NCBI GenBank assembly: GCA_016081115.2
Contig: JABTTQ020001496.1
Coordinates: forward strand, 1 to 64,000
DNA length: 64,000 nt
Direction of reading: 5' to 3'
From: Rehmannia glutinosa
Taxonomy: Eukaryota; Streptophyta; Magnoliopsida; Lamiales; Orobanchaceae
Shown: positions 54,431 through 64,000 of the stretch, one piece after another
How the letters are laid out: each line of letters begins with the position of its first letter
Position numbering within the stretch: the first letter of the stretch is position 1
Translations under genes and position numbers: made by a program
The notes under the pieces: model-generated
Seen by the model: the letters and a program-made list of their open reading frames with translations, nothing else
Told to the model about the DNA's origin: nothing
Database searches by the model: none

Positions 54431-56391
54431 TGTTAGGGATAGTGCCCTTAAAGCAATTGTGAATTATTTTTTATTATTAATAAATGCAACATTTATTTTC
54501 GAACTCTTTTGCATATTGTATGTATTTTCTTGAACATCATGAAAATCCCTAGTTTATTTATTGTAACCATAATCTTAGTATATAAGAGTTATATACAAAA
54601 GGATTAAGATTATGGATAATAAATTAAAATTAAATCTGTGATGAAATTAATTAAAGTATGAGATCTTTAATTAAAACATCATTAATGCGGCCCAGAACAT
54701 TTTGAATGTGACTGTTTATCCGGACCATCGATGTGGAGACATCTTAGTGGAGGCATTTATATATGATTTGATCATATAGGACTTGGACCGATTTAATTTG
54801 AATTTTTCATACAAATTCCGTTGTAGAAATAGAAAATCGAATTAAATTACAAGATGATCATATATGGATAAATCTTAATCCTGAGTGATTATAGACTCAT
54901 GTTTATTTCTGTGTGATTCTTAATTTGCTCGTTTAAGTATGTCCTACGACATTCCGAACACTTACATTTTAGATTCATATTTGAATTAAATAGCTGGGAA
55001 TATAAATTCACAGATATGAAATCAATTCCTTCTTACGAGAAGTAGAGAGACGATTCTCTCATTTGTTAATTCTGGAACTGAATGGTTTGAGATCTCTAAT
55101 TTATAATCTGATTATAAATTAACCATTCGCTAGTGAATTATGGTAAATGAGGATAATAGGTAATTGAAGAGGTTTAACGGATACTACCTAGCTTCAATTA
55201 CGAATTGTCTATGGAGGATTAATCTATATATAATGATTATATCAGTGGACTGCTCAATTCGTAGATTAAGATATTCTATAATTATAAGAGTGCAATTCTG
55301 AATTTATAGTGGAGTAATATCGGAATTAATAAGTCGAATAAATTAATTAAAGAGTTAATTATTTATTCGATTTATTGGGGCTTATAATTATAGGTCCATG
55401 GTCCCCGGTTCGCCTTCTTAGAGTAAACGAGTTAGAAATAATATTTTCAGTTCCTAAGATTTTATGGAAAATAGTTTTCCAAAATATTTGGGCTAATATA
55501 TTAATATTAGTTAATTCTGGGAATATCTGATATTCTACAGTTTTGACTGTATTGGGAATTAAATAAATATAAGATATTTATGATATTAATATAATTATTA
55601 AATTGATAATTATATTGGATAATTATCAATTAGAGTTTGAGTCTATCTAGATTTATGAATTCTAGATTAGATAGGAAATTGACTTGGAATGGGAAACTGA
55701 TTGAACAATACCTATAAAAAGGGGACCACATCTCACAGTTTGAACATACTATTCACACTGATAAATTTTGGCCGCCTCATGATCAAAGGATCAAACACTT
55801 TCAAGTAACAAAATCAAGTGCTACTTTTGCCTTTACTCTTTACAATTGAAAAAGAAAATTTTGGTCTATTAATTGTTGATTTGATGTTCACGGCAAACAT
55901 CAAAATTTGGCCAAATTTTAATTGAAGTTTTTTGGTGATTCAATTTTTTTTGATCTTGAAACGTAAATAGGGCAGCGTGATTTTGTTTCTTTTAAAAGTG
56001 AGATTTTGTGGTTTAGTTTTAAGTCTAGTTCAATTCCCCTCCTATCTAGTTAGCTCAATTCTACGATCTCATGAGTTGAGTACATCGCAGAAAAATAAAA
56101 GTTAGAAACTTAGAGTTATTATTTGGGTGCCCACACACTACCGTTGATAGGAATGATCGAATTGGAAGATCATGGTGTCTACGAGCTTCGGGGATTCGAC
56201 GGATTGGCAGAGAAAAAGTGAAGAACAAGAAAATTGTCGAAATTATGAGGGATCTTATTTGATCGAATGATCGATTTTTGATAGGAATGATCGATTTTTA
56301 AAATCCCTCGCTTTCGCTTCCGTTCGATTTGATCGAAAAGACGGATCTTATTTGACCCGGATTAGATCCGGGACCCGAATAATTTCCAACA
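54431..56391 (+). repeat. Solo LTR, 1961 bp
   Basis: Starts TGTTAGGGATAGTGCCC and ends AATTTCCAACA. The five-base duplication ATAAA flanks it (54426-54430, 56392-56396). TATAAAAA at 55713-55720 would be its promoter. No primer site, coding sequence or second copy of the start was seen inside, so it is best read as a solo LTR left by recombination between two LTRs. GGGATAGTGCCC-type starts are common in plant copia elements; the superfamily remains an inference. Near the end there is a local repeat of GAATGATCGATTTTTG. Confidence 0.8.
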
Positions 56392-56396
56392 ATAAA

Positions 56397-57607
56397 ACTC
56401 TGAAGTCATCAAGATTTGAAAATTCTAGGCCTAGCCTGGCCCTAGAGGACCATAGATGAGCTAAGACTGACCCTATATTTTTTTTAATTATTAAGACATG
56501 TAAGTTTAATATTAAGTAACAATATTATGAGATTTCTTCTAATAAAATGCATCAATAATTTAATATATTAACAATAAAATCACGGATCATAGTATCATAT
56601 TCATTCATCTTCGTCAATTATAATTTACTAAGATTAAATGATATCAGTGGTTAGATTCGATCGTATTATAAGTATAAATTTAAAGCCTTAAATCCCAGCC
56701 CAATCCTAGCAATTAGGAGCAGGCCAAAAAAATCCTCATATAATAAGAGCCTATGAATATAGATTCAACCCATAAATTTTTAAGGTTGGCTAGGGCCGGC
56801 TCTGAGGACCGAGCCTTATTGAACCTCTACTAGGGAAAGGGTATCAAGGCTTATTGTTTTTAGGAATTAACACGATATACGGGAGAGGAACCTAAGTTGG
56901 GCCCCCAAATTAAACACAAACTACTTAATTATGTAACCCAGTAATCTTGGCAAATATATACACCAAGTCCATCAAACACAGGGGCCTAGGAGGCCCTTCT
57001 CTTTTTAGTGCAGCCCAAATTTCTGAATCATCCACATCCCCTGTCAAAAGAAGGTGATATTTGTCCTTTGATATCTATGTTTAATGTTTAGGTTAAGAAG
57101 GTGATATTTAAAAAAAAAAAATGTTTAGGTTAAGAAAGAATAATAAAGTTGCTTAGAATAAATAAAAATCAAAGGTCAAAGCAATATTTATCTTTTACTC
57201 GATTAGTCCATGTGACAGGATGTTCTACGTACCCTAAATCAATTTGAAAAGTTTCAGAATTATTTCATTTTGTACTACTACAAGTTCCTCCTAACTAGTC
57301 GCTAAAATATCGAAACACCATATAAAACACACGGTAGGAAATATAAGTTATCAGGATATTAGAATATTAGTAAAGTCTCCCGTAAGAATTCATATATATG
57401 AAATCACATAAATAGTCTATTGACAAATTATTATTTTATATCCAACGTTTCCTGGGGGAGGGGGCGTGCTAAAAAGGGGACAGTGTGACATTAGAGTCCT
57501 TATGCTTAAAAGCCTACAGGCCTTTGTTGGGAACCTAAAACTAGTTATGAGTTATGACACATACCACAATTTGTATTCCTTAAGGATTCTAGGGAGTAGG
57601 GATGGAG
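56397..57607. other. Intergenic DNA
   Basis: No gene or bounded element recognised. A near-repeat around GATATTTAAAAAAAA and ATGTTTAGGTTAAGAA occurs at about 57080-57135. Confidence 0.5.
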
Positions 57608-57615
57608 GTTCTGAG

Positions 57616-58010
57616 TAGGCTTGTGCACGGGACTTGGAGATTACCGAAATTGAATTGATATTCGGACTGAAAAATCCCCGAACCGAAAATATCCGTTGAC
57701 TTTTTGACTTTTCCCAAACCGTACCGTCCCGAAAATAATTCTGGTACGATTTTGGAGATTTTTCAAATACCCGTACCGAGATCCATCCCAAACCGTACCG
57801 AACCACTTCGAACTGAGGACCCGAAGCTAGAATCGATTTTAAATATTTTATATAACTACATATACATTATTTTTATATTATTTATATTTTGATATTGAAC
57901 TAACTACAAACTATTTGAAATTAAATTGAATATAAAGCATATTTCTGAAAGAACCATAATACTTCAACTATTATGAATTTCCGAACCGTCTCATCCCGTG
58001 CACACCCCTA
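57616..58010. mobile_element. TIR element with CCCGTGCACA ends
   Basis: The left end TAGGCTTGTGCACGGGAC and the right end TCCCGTGCACACCCCTA are imperfect inverses. The flanks GTTCTGAG and TTTCTGAG match in 7 of 8 bases. The interior has repeated ACCGTACC, CCGAACCG and CCCGAA words near both ends and an AT-rich right half. A minus-strand frame (57552-57806) is chance. The superfamily is hAT or Mutator. Confidence 0.65.
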
Positions 58011-58445
58011 TTTCTGAGGGCCTAGGATTAGTATGACGAAGGAGAGAGAACATGATAGATAAGGAAAATAAAAAAGGAAATTAGAGTCTATAAAGGTTAA
58101 TTAGGTAAGGTCTTTGTCTTGTAATCTGTGCATACCAAAATGGGCTCAGCCCAAACTAATAGATTTTTTAGTTGGTTAGACCCAAAAAGAAAACTAAATT
58201 GACAGGCTTTCACGGGGCAAACTATGCACATGATTGATTTCAATTATAACACATGGGAACTACTAATATAGGTTTTATGCATTGTCCAATATTTGCAGGT
58301 CAGGTCACATTGCATGCAAGACCGACAAATTTTCCAACAACGTAAATTTCAAAAAGGGATAATTACACAAACTAATCCTGAGATTTAGGCTATATATAAG
58401 TGCAAAAATCTTGGGTTATCTTTTAAAATTACAAATAACTCTATA
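58011..58445. other. Intergenic DNA with possible MITE end
   Basis: GGGATAATTACACAAACTAATCC near 58356 looks like the left end of the 60373-60656 type of element; the opposite end was not found. Otherwise nothing was recognised. Confidence 0.35.
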
Positions 58446-58730
58446 CAGACACGGAGCTACAACTCCTCGTATGGGGCACGTGCCCCCATAGATTTTTTTT
58501 TCTATTTATGCAAACCTATTAAATAAATCATTAATATCATTAACATTATAAATTAAAATTGTTATAATATTAAGAAAAGTGGGAATAGTGTTATAACATT
58601 GTTAGTATTATATAAATAATAAAATCTATTATTAATTAAGGAAATTTGTGTCGTATAAAATATTTTTGATGTAGTTTTCAATTGTATTATTTTGTGCCCC
58701 CGTTGTAAATTATTACTGGATCCGTCCCTG
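58446..58730. mobile_element. Short hAT-like element
   Basis: The ends CAGACACGGAGCTAC and the inverse of CTGGATCCGTCCCTG are related to CAGAGACGGATCC. Both halves carry GTGCCCCC-type sequence near the ends. The flanks ACTCTATA and CCTCTGTA match in 6 of 8 bases. No transposase. Confidence 0.5.
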
Positions 58731-59086
58731 CCTCTGTAAGTGTACAAACACCCTCTACGTTTCTCTTTACCTAATAAATACTCCGCTATGTGGGTGCAAT
58801 TCGTAAAATAGAAACAAATGTAAATGATACATTTGTAGTTTTAAAATATAACTGAGTTTTGTAATTAGGCTAAACTTTAGTTTTTGTAGTTATGCCTCTG
58901 AGAAATGAATTGATGAAGGGTTTTCTTTAACTTTTATTGGACGTTTCGGTTGAAGTAAAGAACTAAAAAAGCTTACCAAAAATGATTTGGGAATCTATTA
59001 GAAGAGTAAAAGATTATAAATGAGATTAAGGCAGGGATCCTTAGGGTCCATGGCCACAATAACTGCACAAAGAAGAAATAACCATA
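58731..59086. other. Intergenic DNA
   Basis: Nothing recognised. Confidence 0.45.
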
Positions 59087-59094
59087 GATATAAG

Positions 59095-59616
59095 CAGAGA
59101 CGGATCCAAAAACCTTTTATAATGAGAGCACAAAATAATACGATTATAAACCACATCAAAAATAATTAATAGTGGCACACTTTGTTATTTTTTAACTTAA
59201 TTAATATATGGCTCTTAAAAATCTATATAACACTATAAACACTTTTTTTTAATAACGTTATATAATATTTTTTAATTTATTATGTTATAATATTTTATAA
59301 TTTATAATTTAGGGGACACTATTAATTTATAAATTAAAAGATTTTTTTAACTTAGTGTTATTACTGTTTTACAAATCATAACACTTTTATAAATTACAAT
59401 TTTATTAATTTTATAATTATGGGCACACTATTAACTTAATGTCATATAATTTATAGTGTTATAATATTATAAATTATAATTTATATATCATTTTTCTAAA
59501 AATTATTAATATTATAAAACATTTTGTACATAAATTAGTAGTGTTATGTATAATTAATAGTAAAAAAATCTATGGGGGCGCGTGCCCCCATATTAGGATG
59601 GGTAGATCCGTCTATG
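59095..59616. mobile_element. Non-autonomous hAT-like element
   Basis: The left end is CAGAGACGGATCCA and the right end is its near inverse, TAGATCCGTCTATG. The perfect 8-base duplication GATATAAG flanks it (59087-59094, 59617-59624). The interior is very AT-rich, with TTATAATTTATAATTT-type repeats and GGGGGCGCGTGCCCCC near the right end. Confidence 0.78.
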
Positions 59617-59626
59617 GATATAAGTA

Positions 59627-59945
59627 AGTGGTAATAGGCCAAATTGACCACTTAAGTTTTGTGAAAATGAAAATAGCCATGTTTTTTATAAACATGTTTT
59701 TTTAGCTATTTTGACTAAAAACTGATAGTCATACCTTCTTGCATTTTTTGGTGAGGTACTTGGTCATTTTTCAAGAAACTGATACGATATATTTCTCGGT
59801 ACCAAAAAATGTACCCGTTCTCAGAATTGAATAAAACGCAAAGTGGGCAAGTGAACATAAAATGCCTAAAATTAAAATACGTTTTTCAAATACATGGCTA
59901 AAAAATATTTTGTTACGGAGAAATGGCAAAAAAATCTGACTGACT
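59627..59945. mobile_element. Small Mutator-like TIR element
   Basis: The flanks share GATATAAGTA (59617-59626 and 59946-59955), a 9-10-base duplication. The ends are weak inverses: AAATGAAAATAGCCATG on the left and CATGGCTAAAAAATATTTTG on the right. No coding sequence. Confidence 0.5.
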
Positions 59946-59955
59946 GATATAAGTA

Positions 59956-60363
59956 GTTACGAACTTCTCTTTTAACTGGTTGCTAAATCTTGATTTGCTC
60001 ATTTACAAGAAATAATGTCTTGTTAAAGTGTTACAGAATCAGATCTAATAATGGTTGCAAATAAAATTATGCTTCACATATTTGCTGGTCTACATTATGC
60101 CAATGGAGGTAAGGGTTGATTAGATCTGATTTAATAAGACAAATATAAAAGTCTAATTTGCAATCAATTATATCAATGATCATGTTGGTTGTGCTTTAGG
60201 GTTATTCTTCGTATTAGACCAATAGGTTGCTAATCACACTTTAATCATATGTGGCAACACTAATTTGTAATCATTCCCAAGGACGAATTAACAACATATA
60301 ATGCTTAGTGCATGCATTTGCAACTAAGAAGGTCGTGTCACCCAAATATGTTTTTTGTTTCCT
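59956..60363. other. Intergenic DNA
   Basis: Nothing recognised. Confidence 0.45.
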
Positions 60364-60372
60364 TTTTCTTTT

Positions 60373-60656
60373 GGGATAATTACAAAATACCCCCTAAGGT
60401 TTGGCCTAATTACAAACAAACCTAGACATGTTTTAATATTACGAAAGCACCCCACCCTAGTTTGATTTTGTCTTAAATTTAAGGAGGTAACTGTAATATT
60501 TTTAGAAATATCCGGGGGGATTTTGAAGTATTTTTTGCTTATGAAGGAGGAAAATGTAAGACGAATCAAAATTCAAAGGAATTTTTGTTATTTTAAAAAA
60601 TCTTTGGGGTTTTTTTTAAATAGTCCGAACCTCAGGGAGGTTTTTGTAAGTATCCG
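60373..60656. mobile_element. Small TIR element, GGATAATTACAAAATACCCC type
   Basis: The left end GGATAATTACAAAATACCCC and right end GGGAGGTTTTTGTAAGTATC are imperfect inverses over about 30 bases. The flanks are TTTTCTTTT on both sides (60364-60372, 60657-60665), a 9-base duplication, though in a low-complexity T-rich site. A minus-strand frame covering it is chance. Confidence 0.6.
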
Positions 60657-60903
60657 TTTTCTTTTTGAGTGAAGATATCAAACACAACTGGCTAGGATAT
60701 CTATTGAACATGAATTAATATGATTGTTCAATAATTTAGGAATATTAAGCATTAACTATTAATAATCATATGACAAATTAATATACTAATACTTCTGATG
60801 GATTAAACACACAACTTTAGAAAAATTGAATTTCAATTTTTCCACCTTGAATTAGTTAATTAGCTAGTCTATTGGCCAAAACTATTACGTACACTATGTG
60901 ACG

Positions 60904-62038
60904 TGTTGGAAAAATAGGTGTGTATATCGAACAGCTACGAAAATTTGAGCAGAGTTTCGGTACGAAAACATAATATCGAGGCAAGAGTTGGACTCTTTCT
61001 CTTTAAGACAAGATTGCCCTGCTCACGGTGCGTACGGAATGCGGCAATTGTCTCACAAGATACAACAACAAACAACTTGCGATAGTTGCACTACAAATTG
61101 CAAGTACAACGAACATTGTGATGTATTTGAACTCTCTTTTACTGAACTTATGCAGATAGAATGCTAGTATGAATTTCTGATTTTTCTGATGCAAAATGAC
61201 TCTGGGGACTGCTATTTATAGAGTTTCTGGTGCCTCTTCAGACTGGGTGCAACCCCAGGTCGGGATTAATCGTGACCGTCAGATCGCGCCCTGTGGTCAA
61301 CATCTGCGATCTGATGGTCCTGATCACATCTGGCTGAAGGAAAACACCTCTTGGCATATACCTCTACACATTGGATAGTTGTGTCCAATCATGGCACCCC
61401 GTCAGCGAACATACATGTCCAATCAGCGCCAGCCTGCCACGTGTCGCATCTGGACGACTATGCCAAGTCACTGCCACCCTGCCACGTCACTGAGCCACTA
61501 GCCGAACTCTGGTTTGATTTGTCAAACCTTTAAGGCTCCTCGCGACGATGCATACATGCAAAGTGCAAAGTGCGCCTCTAAAGCGCCAAATGCGACTATG
61601 TGCAATACGTGCAGGCCTGGCTCTGGCTCGGACGGTGCTCCGCATCGTCCTTGGTGCTATTTGAGCTAGTCAAAGGCTAGTCAAAATTGACTTGGTCCAC
61701 TAGAGTGTACCATAAGGAGCTCCACATTATTACTCCTTATTAATGGTGAAGCTCTTTATAAATTAGTTAAACATTTAATATGTTTCCTATGTGGGATATG
61801 GCTTTCCATATTCCCACCCATTTATATTCCATATATAAAAGGCATTTTAAGTGGCTAACTTCATGCATTTATTTATCATTCACCCGATATTGGTTTTGAG
61901 AAATTCAAAATGCAAAACTCATCTACCCGCGGTATAGATTACGTTTATCTCATTTATTTCATACAACAAATAAATGAGCCCACTTAATTAATTGGTCAAA
62001 ATCGGGTCAACACTCAATTTCTAAAATCTATTACAACA
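60904..62038 (-). repeat. 3' LTR of minus-strand copia element
   Basis: On the plus strand it begins TGTTGGAAAAATAGG and ends TTACAACA, so on the minus strand it starts TGTTGTAATAG and ends TTTTCCAACA. Small plus-strand frames inside (61196-61533) are chance. Confidence 0.8.
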
Positions 62039-62585
62039 ATCCCCCACATGAATGATAATTAATAAATGCATATGAGTATGCCAACACTAAAGAGAGTTCA
62101 AACGGAAAGCTATTGCATCAGGAGAGGTAGCTTGTGGCTTTGAACCTTTCTTAGTGGAATACTATCAGATTTACTAGGATGTACAATGACGCGATGTCTT
62201 GAACTGTTCAGCTGTTTATGTAAACCAAAACAACAATATCCACACAATATATGTCCTAACACCATTTGGTTCTCACGGTTGTATCCATTTTGGCCCTGGA
62301 CAACATCTTGGATTCATAAGTGTTTCGTTGAAGCGGCCCATCTTCACATTTATATAGGTGATCTCCTATTAAGAGTATCATGCCATACTCCACTTCTTTA
62401 AAGTATATGAATCATTAAAAGTTTATAACTTAACCTTACCACATTCAGCAGGTTTCTCCACTTGGATAGGAATGAGCTGTAACATGTTCCAAGTGTTTAT
62501 CTGAATATTCATAACTTAGTTGTCCCATTGAACCAAGGTCTTGGGATCTCCAATTCACAAGGTTGGGCTACCGCTATGAACACTC
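62039..62585 (-). other. 3' untranslated region of minus-strand copia element
   Basis: It lies between the RNase H stop (62586) and the LTR. No coding frame on the element's strand. Confidence 0.6.
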
Positions 62586-64000
62586 TTATTTTGTGGATTT
62601 TAAGCCCATTCCTTTATATAAGCAGTATATTTGATCTCTATTCAAACCTTTAGTTAACGGATCCGCTAGGTTTTCTTTCAATTTCATGTAATCAATTGTA
62701 ATAACCCCATTTGAGATCAACTGCTTAACGGTGTTATGTCTTCGACGTATATGTCGAGACTTACCATTGTACATACTATTTTGAGCCCTTTCTATAGCCG
62801 ACTGACTATCACAATGTATCATGATTGCAGCCACCGGCTTAGGCCATCAAGGAATATCCTCTAAAAAGTTGTGAAGCCATTCTGCTTCTTCACCAGCATT
62901 ATCCAGAGCTATAAACTCTGATTCCATCGTGGATCGAGCTATACACATTTGTTTAGAGGATTTCCATGACACCGCTCCACCACCAATGGTAAAAACATAA
63001 CCACTAGTAGACTTGGAATCTTTTGTGTCAGATATCCAATTAGCATCATTGTATCCTTCTAATACAGTTGGATATCTAGAGTAATGTAATCCATAATTTA
63101 AGGTGAGTCTTAGATATCTAAGAACCCTTATCAATGTCTTCCAATGGTCATTGACAGGACTACTCGTAAATCTACTCAGTTTATTAACTGCGTAGCCAAT
63201 ATTCGGACGAGTGCAGTTTGTTACATACATTAGACTGCCAATAATCCGAGAATATTCAAGTTGAGATACAGGGTCACCCTGATTTTTAGATAAGTGAGCT
63301 TAAATCAGGTGTTTTAGTTGGAGGACTGTCATAAGCATTGAACTTTCGAAGTACTGTCTCAATATAATGAGAATGTGACAAAACAAGTCCATTAGATGTT
63401 TTAGAGATTTTAATTCTCAAAATAACATCTGCTACACCCATATCTTTCATATCAAAATGTTTAGTCAACATTTTCTTAGTATTCATGATTACTACCCATA
63501 ATCAACATGTCGTCAACGTAAAGACAAACAATCACATAAGCATTAGGTGTGTCTTTAATGTAAATGCATTTATCACACTCGTTAATTTTGAAACCATTCG
63601 ACAGCATAGTTCTGTCAAATTTCTCGTGCCATTGTTTTGGAGCTTGCTTAAGGCCATACAATGACTTAACGAGTTTGCATACCTTCTTCTCCTGCCCAGG
63701 AGCAACAAACTCTTCGGGTTGTTCCATGTAGATTTGTTCTTCTAATTCACCATTTAGAAAGGCCGTTTTCACATCCATTTTGTGTATCTCAAGGTTATGC
63801 AGTGCAGCAATAACAATGAGAACTCTAATAGATGTGATTCTTGTCACGGGTGAATATGTATCAAAGAAATCAAGCCCTTCTCTTTGTCTAAATCCTTTAG
63901 CTACTAATCTGGCCTTGTATTTATCAATAGTTCCATCAGCTTTATATTTCCTTTTAAGGATCCATTTGCATCCTAAAGGTTTATTCCCAATGGGAGATCT
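62586..64000 (-). pseudogene. Copia RT-RNase H, broken and partial
   Basis: From the window edge the minus strand reads PLGCKWILKRKYKADG and YKARLVAKGFRQREG, then MDVKTAFLNGELEEQIYM, SLYGLKQAPKQWH and the catalytic YVDD (63509-63520). A frameshift follows after MGSNHEY (63476). RT resumes in 63486-63286 (KHFDMKDMGVADVILRI). After another shift near 63290, 63230-62847 holds NIGYAVNKLSRF and RNase H motifs (DANW, SKSTSGYVFT, STMESEFIAL). A TGA at 62847 interrupts it, and 62834-62586 gives HCDSQSAIERAQN and LADPLTKGL, the normal C-terminus. The RT part is long and well kept, but three breaks disable it. Confidence 0.88.

Larger units (their letters stand above)
60904..64000 (-). mobile_element. 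Ty1/copia element on minus strand, cut by window edge
   Basis: The 3' LTR (60904-62038) is followed, going right, by a purine tract (minus strand CATGTGGGGGAT, 62039-62050), an untranslated region and broken RNase H and RT. The 5' half lies outside the window. The base pairs left of the LTR are TGACG, one copy of the expected target duplication. Confidence 0.88.

Overview
This window looks like a repeat-rich intergenic stretch of a flowering-plant (eudicot-like) nuclear genome. The reasons are the high AT content, plant-type LTR retrotransposons of both superfamilies, plant L1-type LINEs, many short TIR elements, and a plant-only auxin-response gene (SAUR). I cannot name the species. No tRNA, rRNA, CRISPR array or bacterial feature was seen. 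The only gene I would call a working host gene is the SAUR gene at 45572-46018. Nearly everything else is mobile DNA, much of it with target-site duplications (TSDs) that can be read directly.

Left part (1-5736): AT-rich DNA with a hAT-like element (835-1704), a Helitron-like element (1884-2722), a worn LTR fragment (about 3620-3870) and a non-autonomous CACTA element full of TTCCAACGG repeats (4045-5014). From 5737 to 16502 lies a complete Ty3/gypsy element of the Tat type (TSD AATAG). Its two LTRs are almost identical, but its gag-pol is broken, including a loss of the N-terminal part of reverse transcriptase. It also carries an array of twelve ~98-bp hairpin repeats (11705-12888) and an antisense gene with its own TATA box, a predicted 68-base intron and a poly(A) signal (15450 down to about 12930).

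Middle part (16503-31540): three Mutator-type or inverted-repeat elements (17500-18663 with a second element nested in it; 19995-21034 with arms of about 480 bp; 21212-21755), a decayed full-length LINE (22334-28024), a small CACTA element (28086-28449), a 417-bp tandem duplication and an unidentified gene-like stretch (29361-31450).

Nested block (31541-42282): a GC-rich element remnant holds a Ty3/gypsy element (31694-42029, TSD ATATA) that kept its LTRs but lost its coding region. Inside it sits a Ty1/copia element of SIRE-like layout (32767-41121) whose two flanks do not match, which suggests recombination between two insertions.

Right part (42283-64000): a GCCTAGGCG-type element with a 9-bp TSD (44699-44939), the SAUR gene, a younger LINE (47970-53919) whose ORF1 stop and ORF2 start overlap as ATGA, a solo LTR (54431-56391, TSD ATAAA), several small TIR elements (57616-60656) and the 3' half of a minus-strand Ty1/copia element running off the window (60904-64000). 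The mobile elements do not act together as a pathway. The layout records successive insertions around one small host gene.
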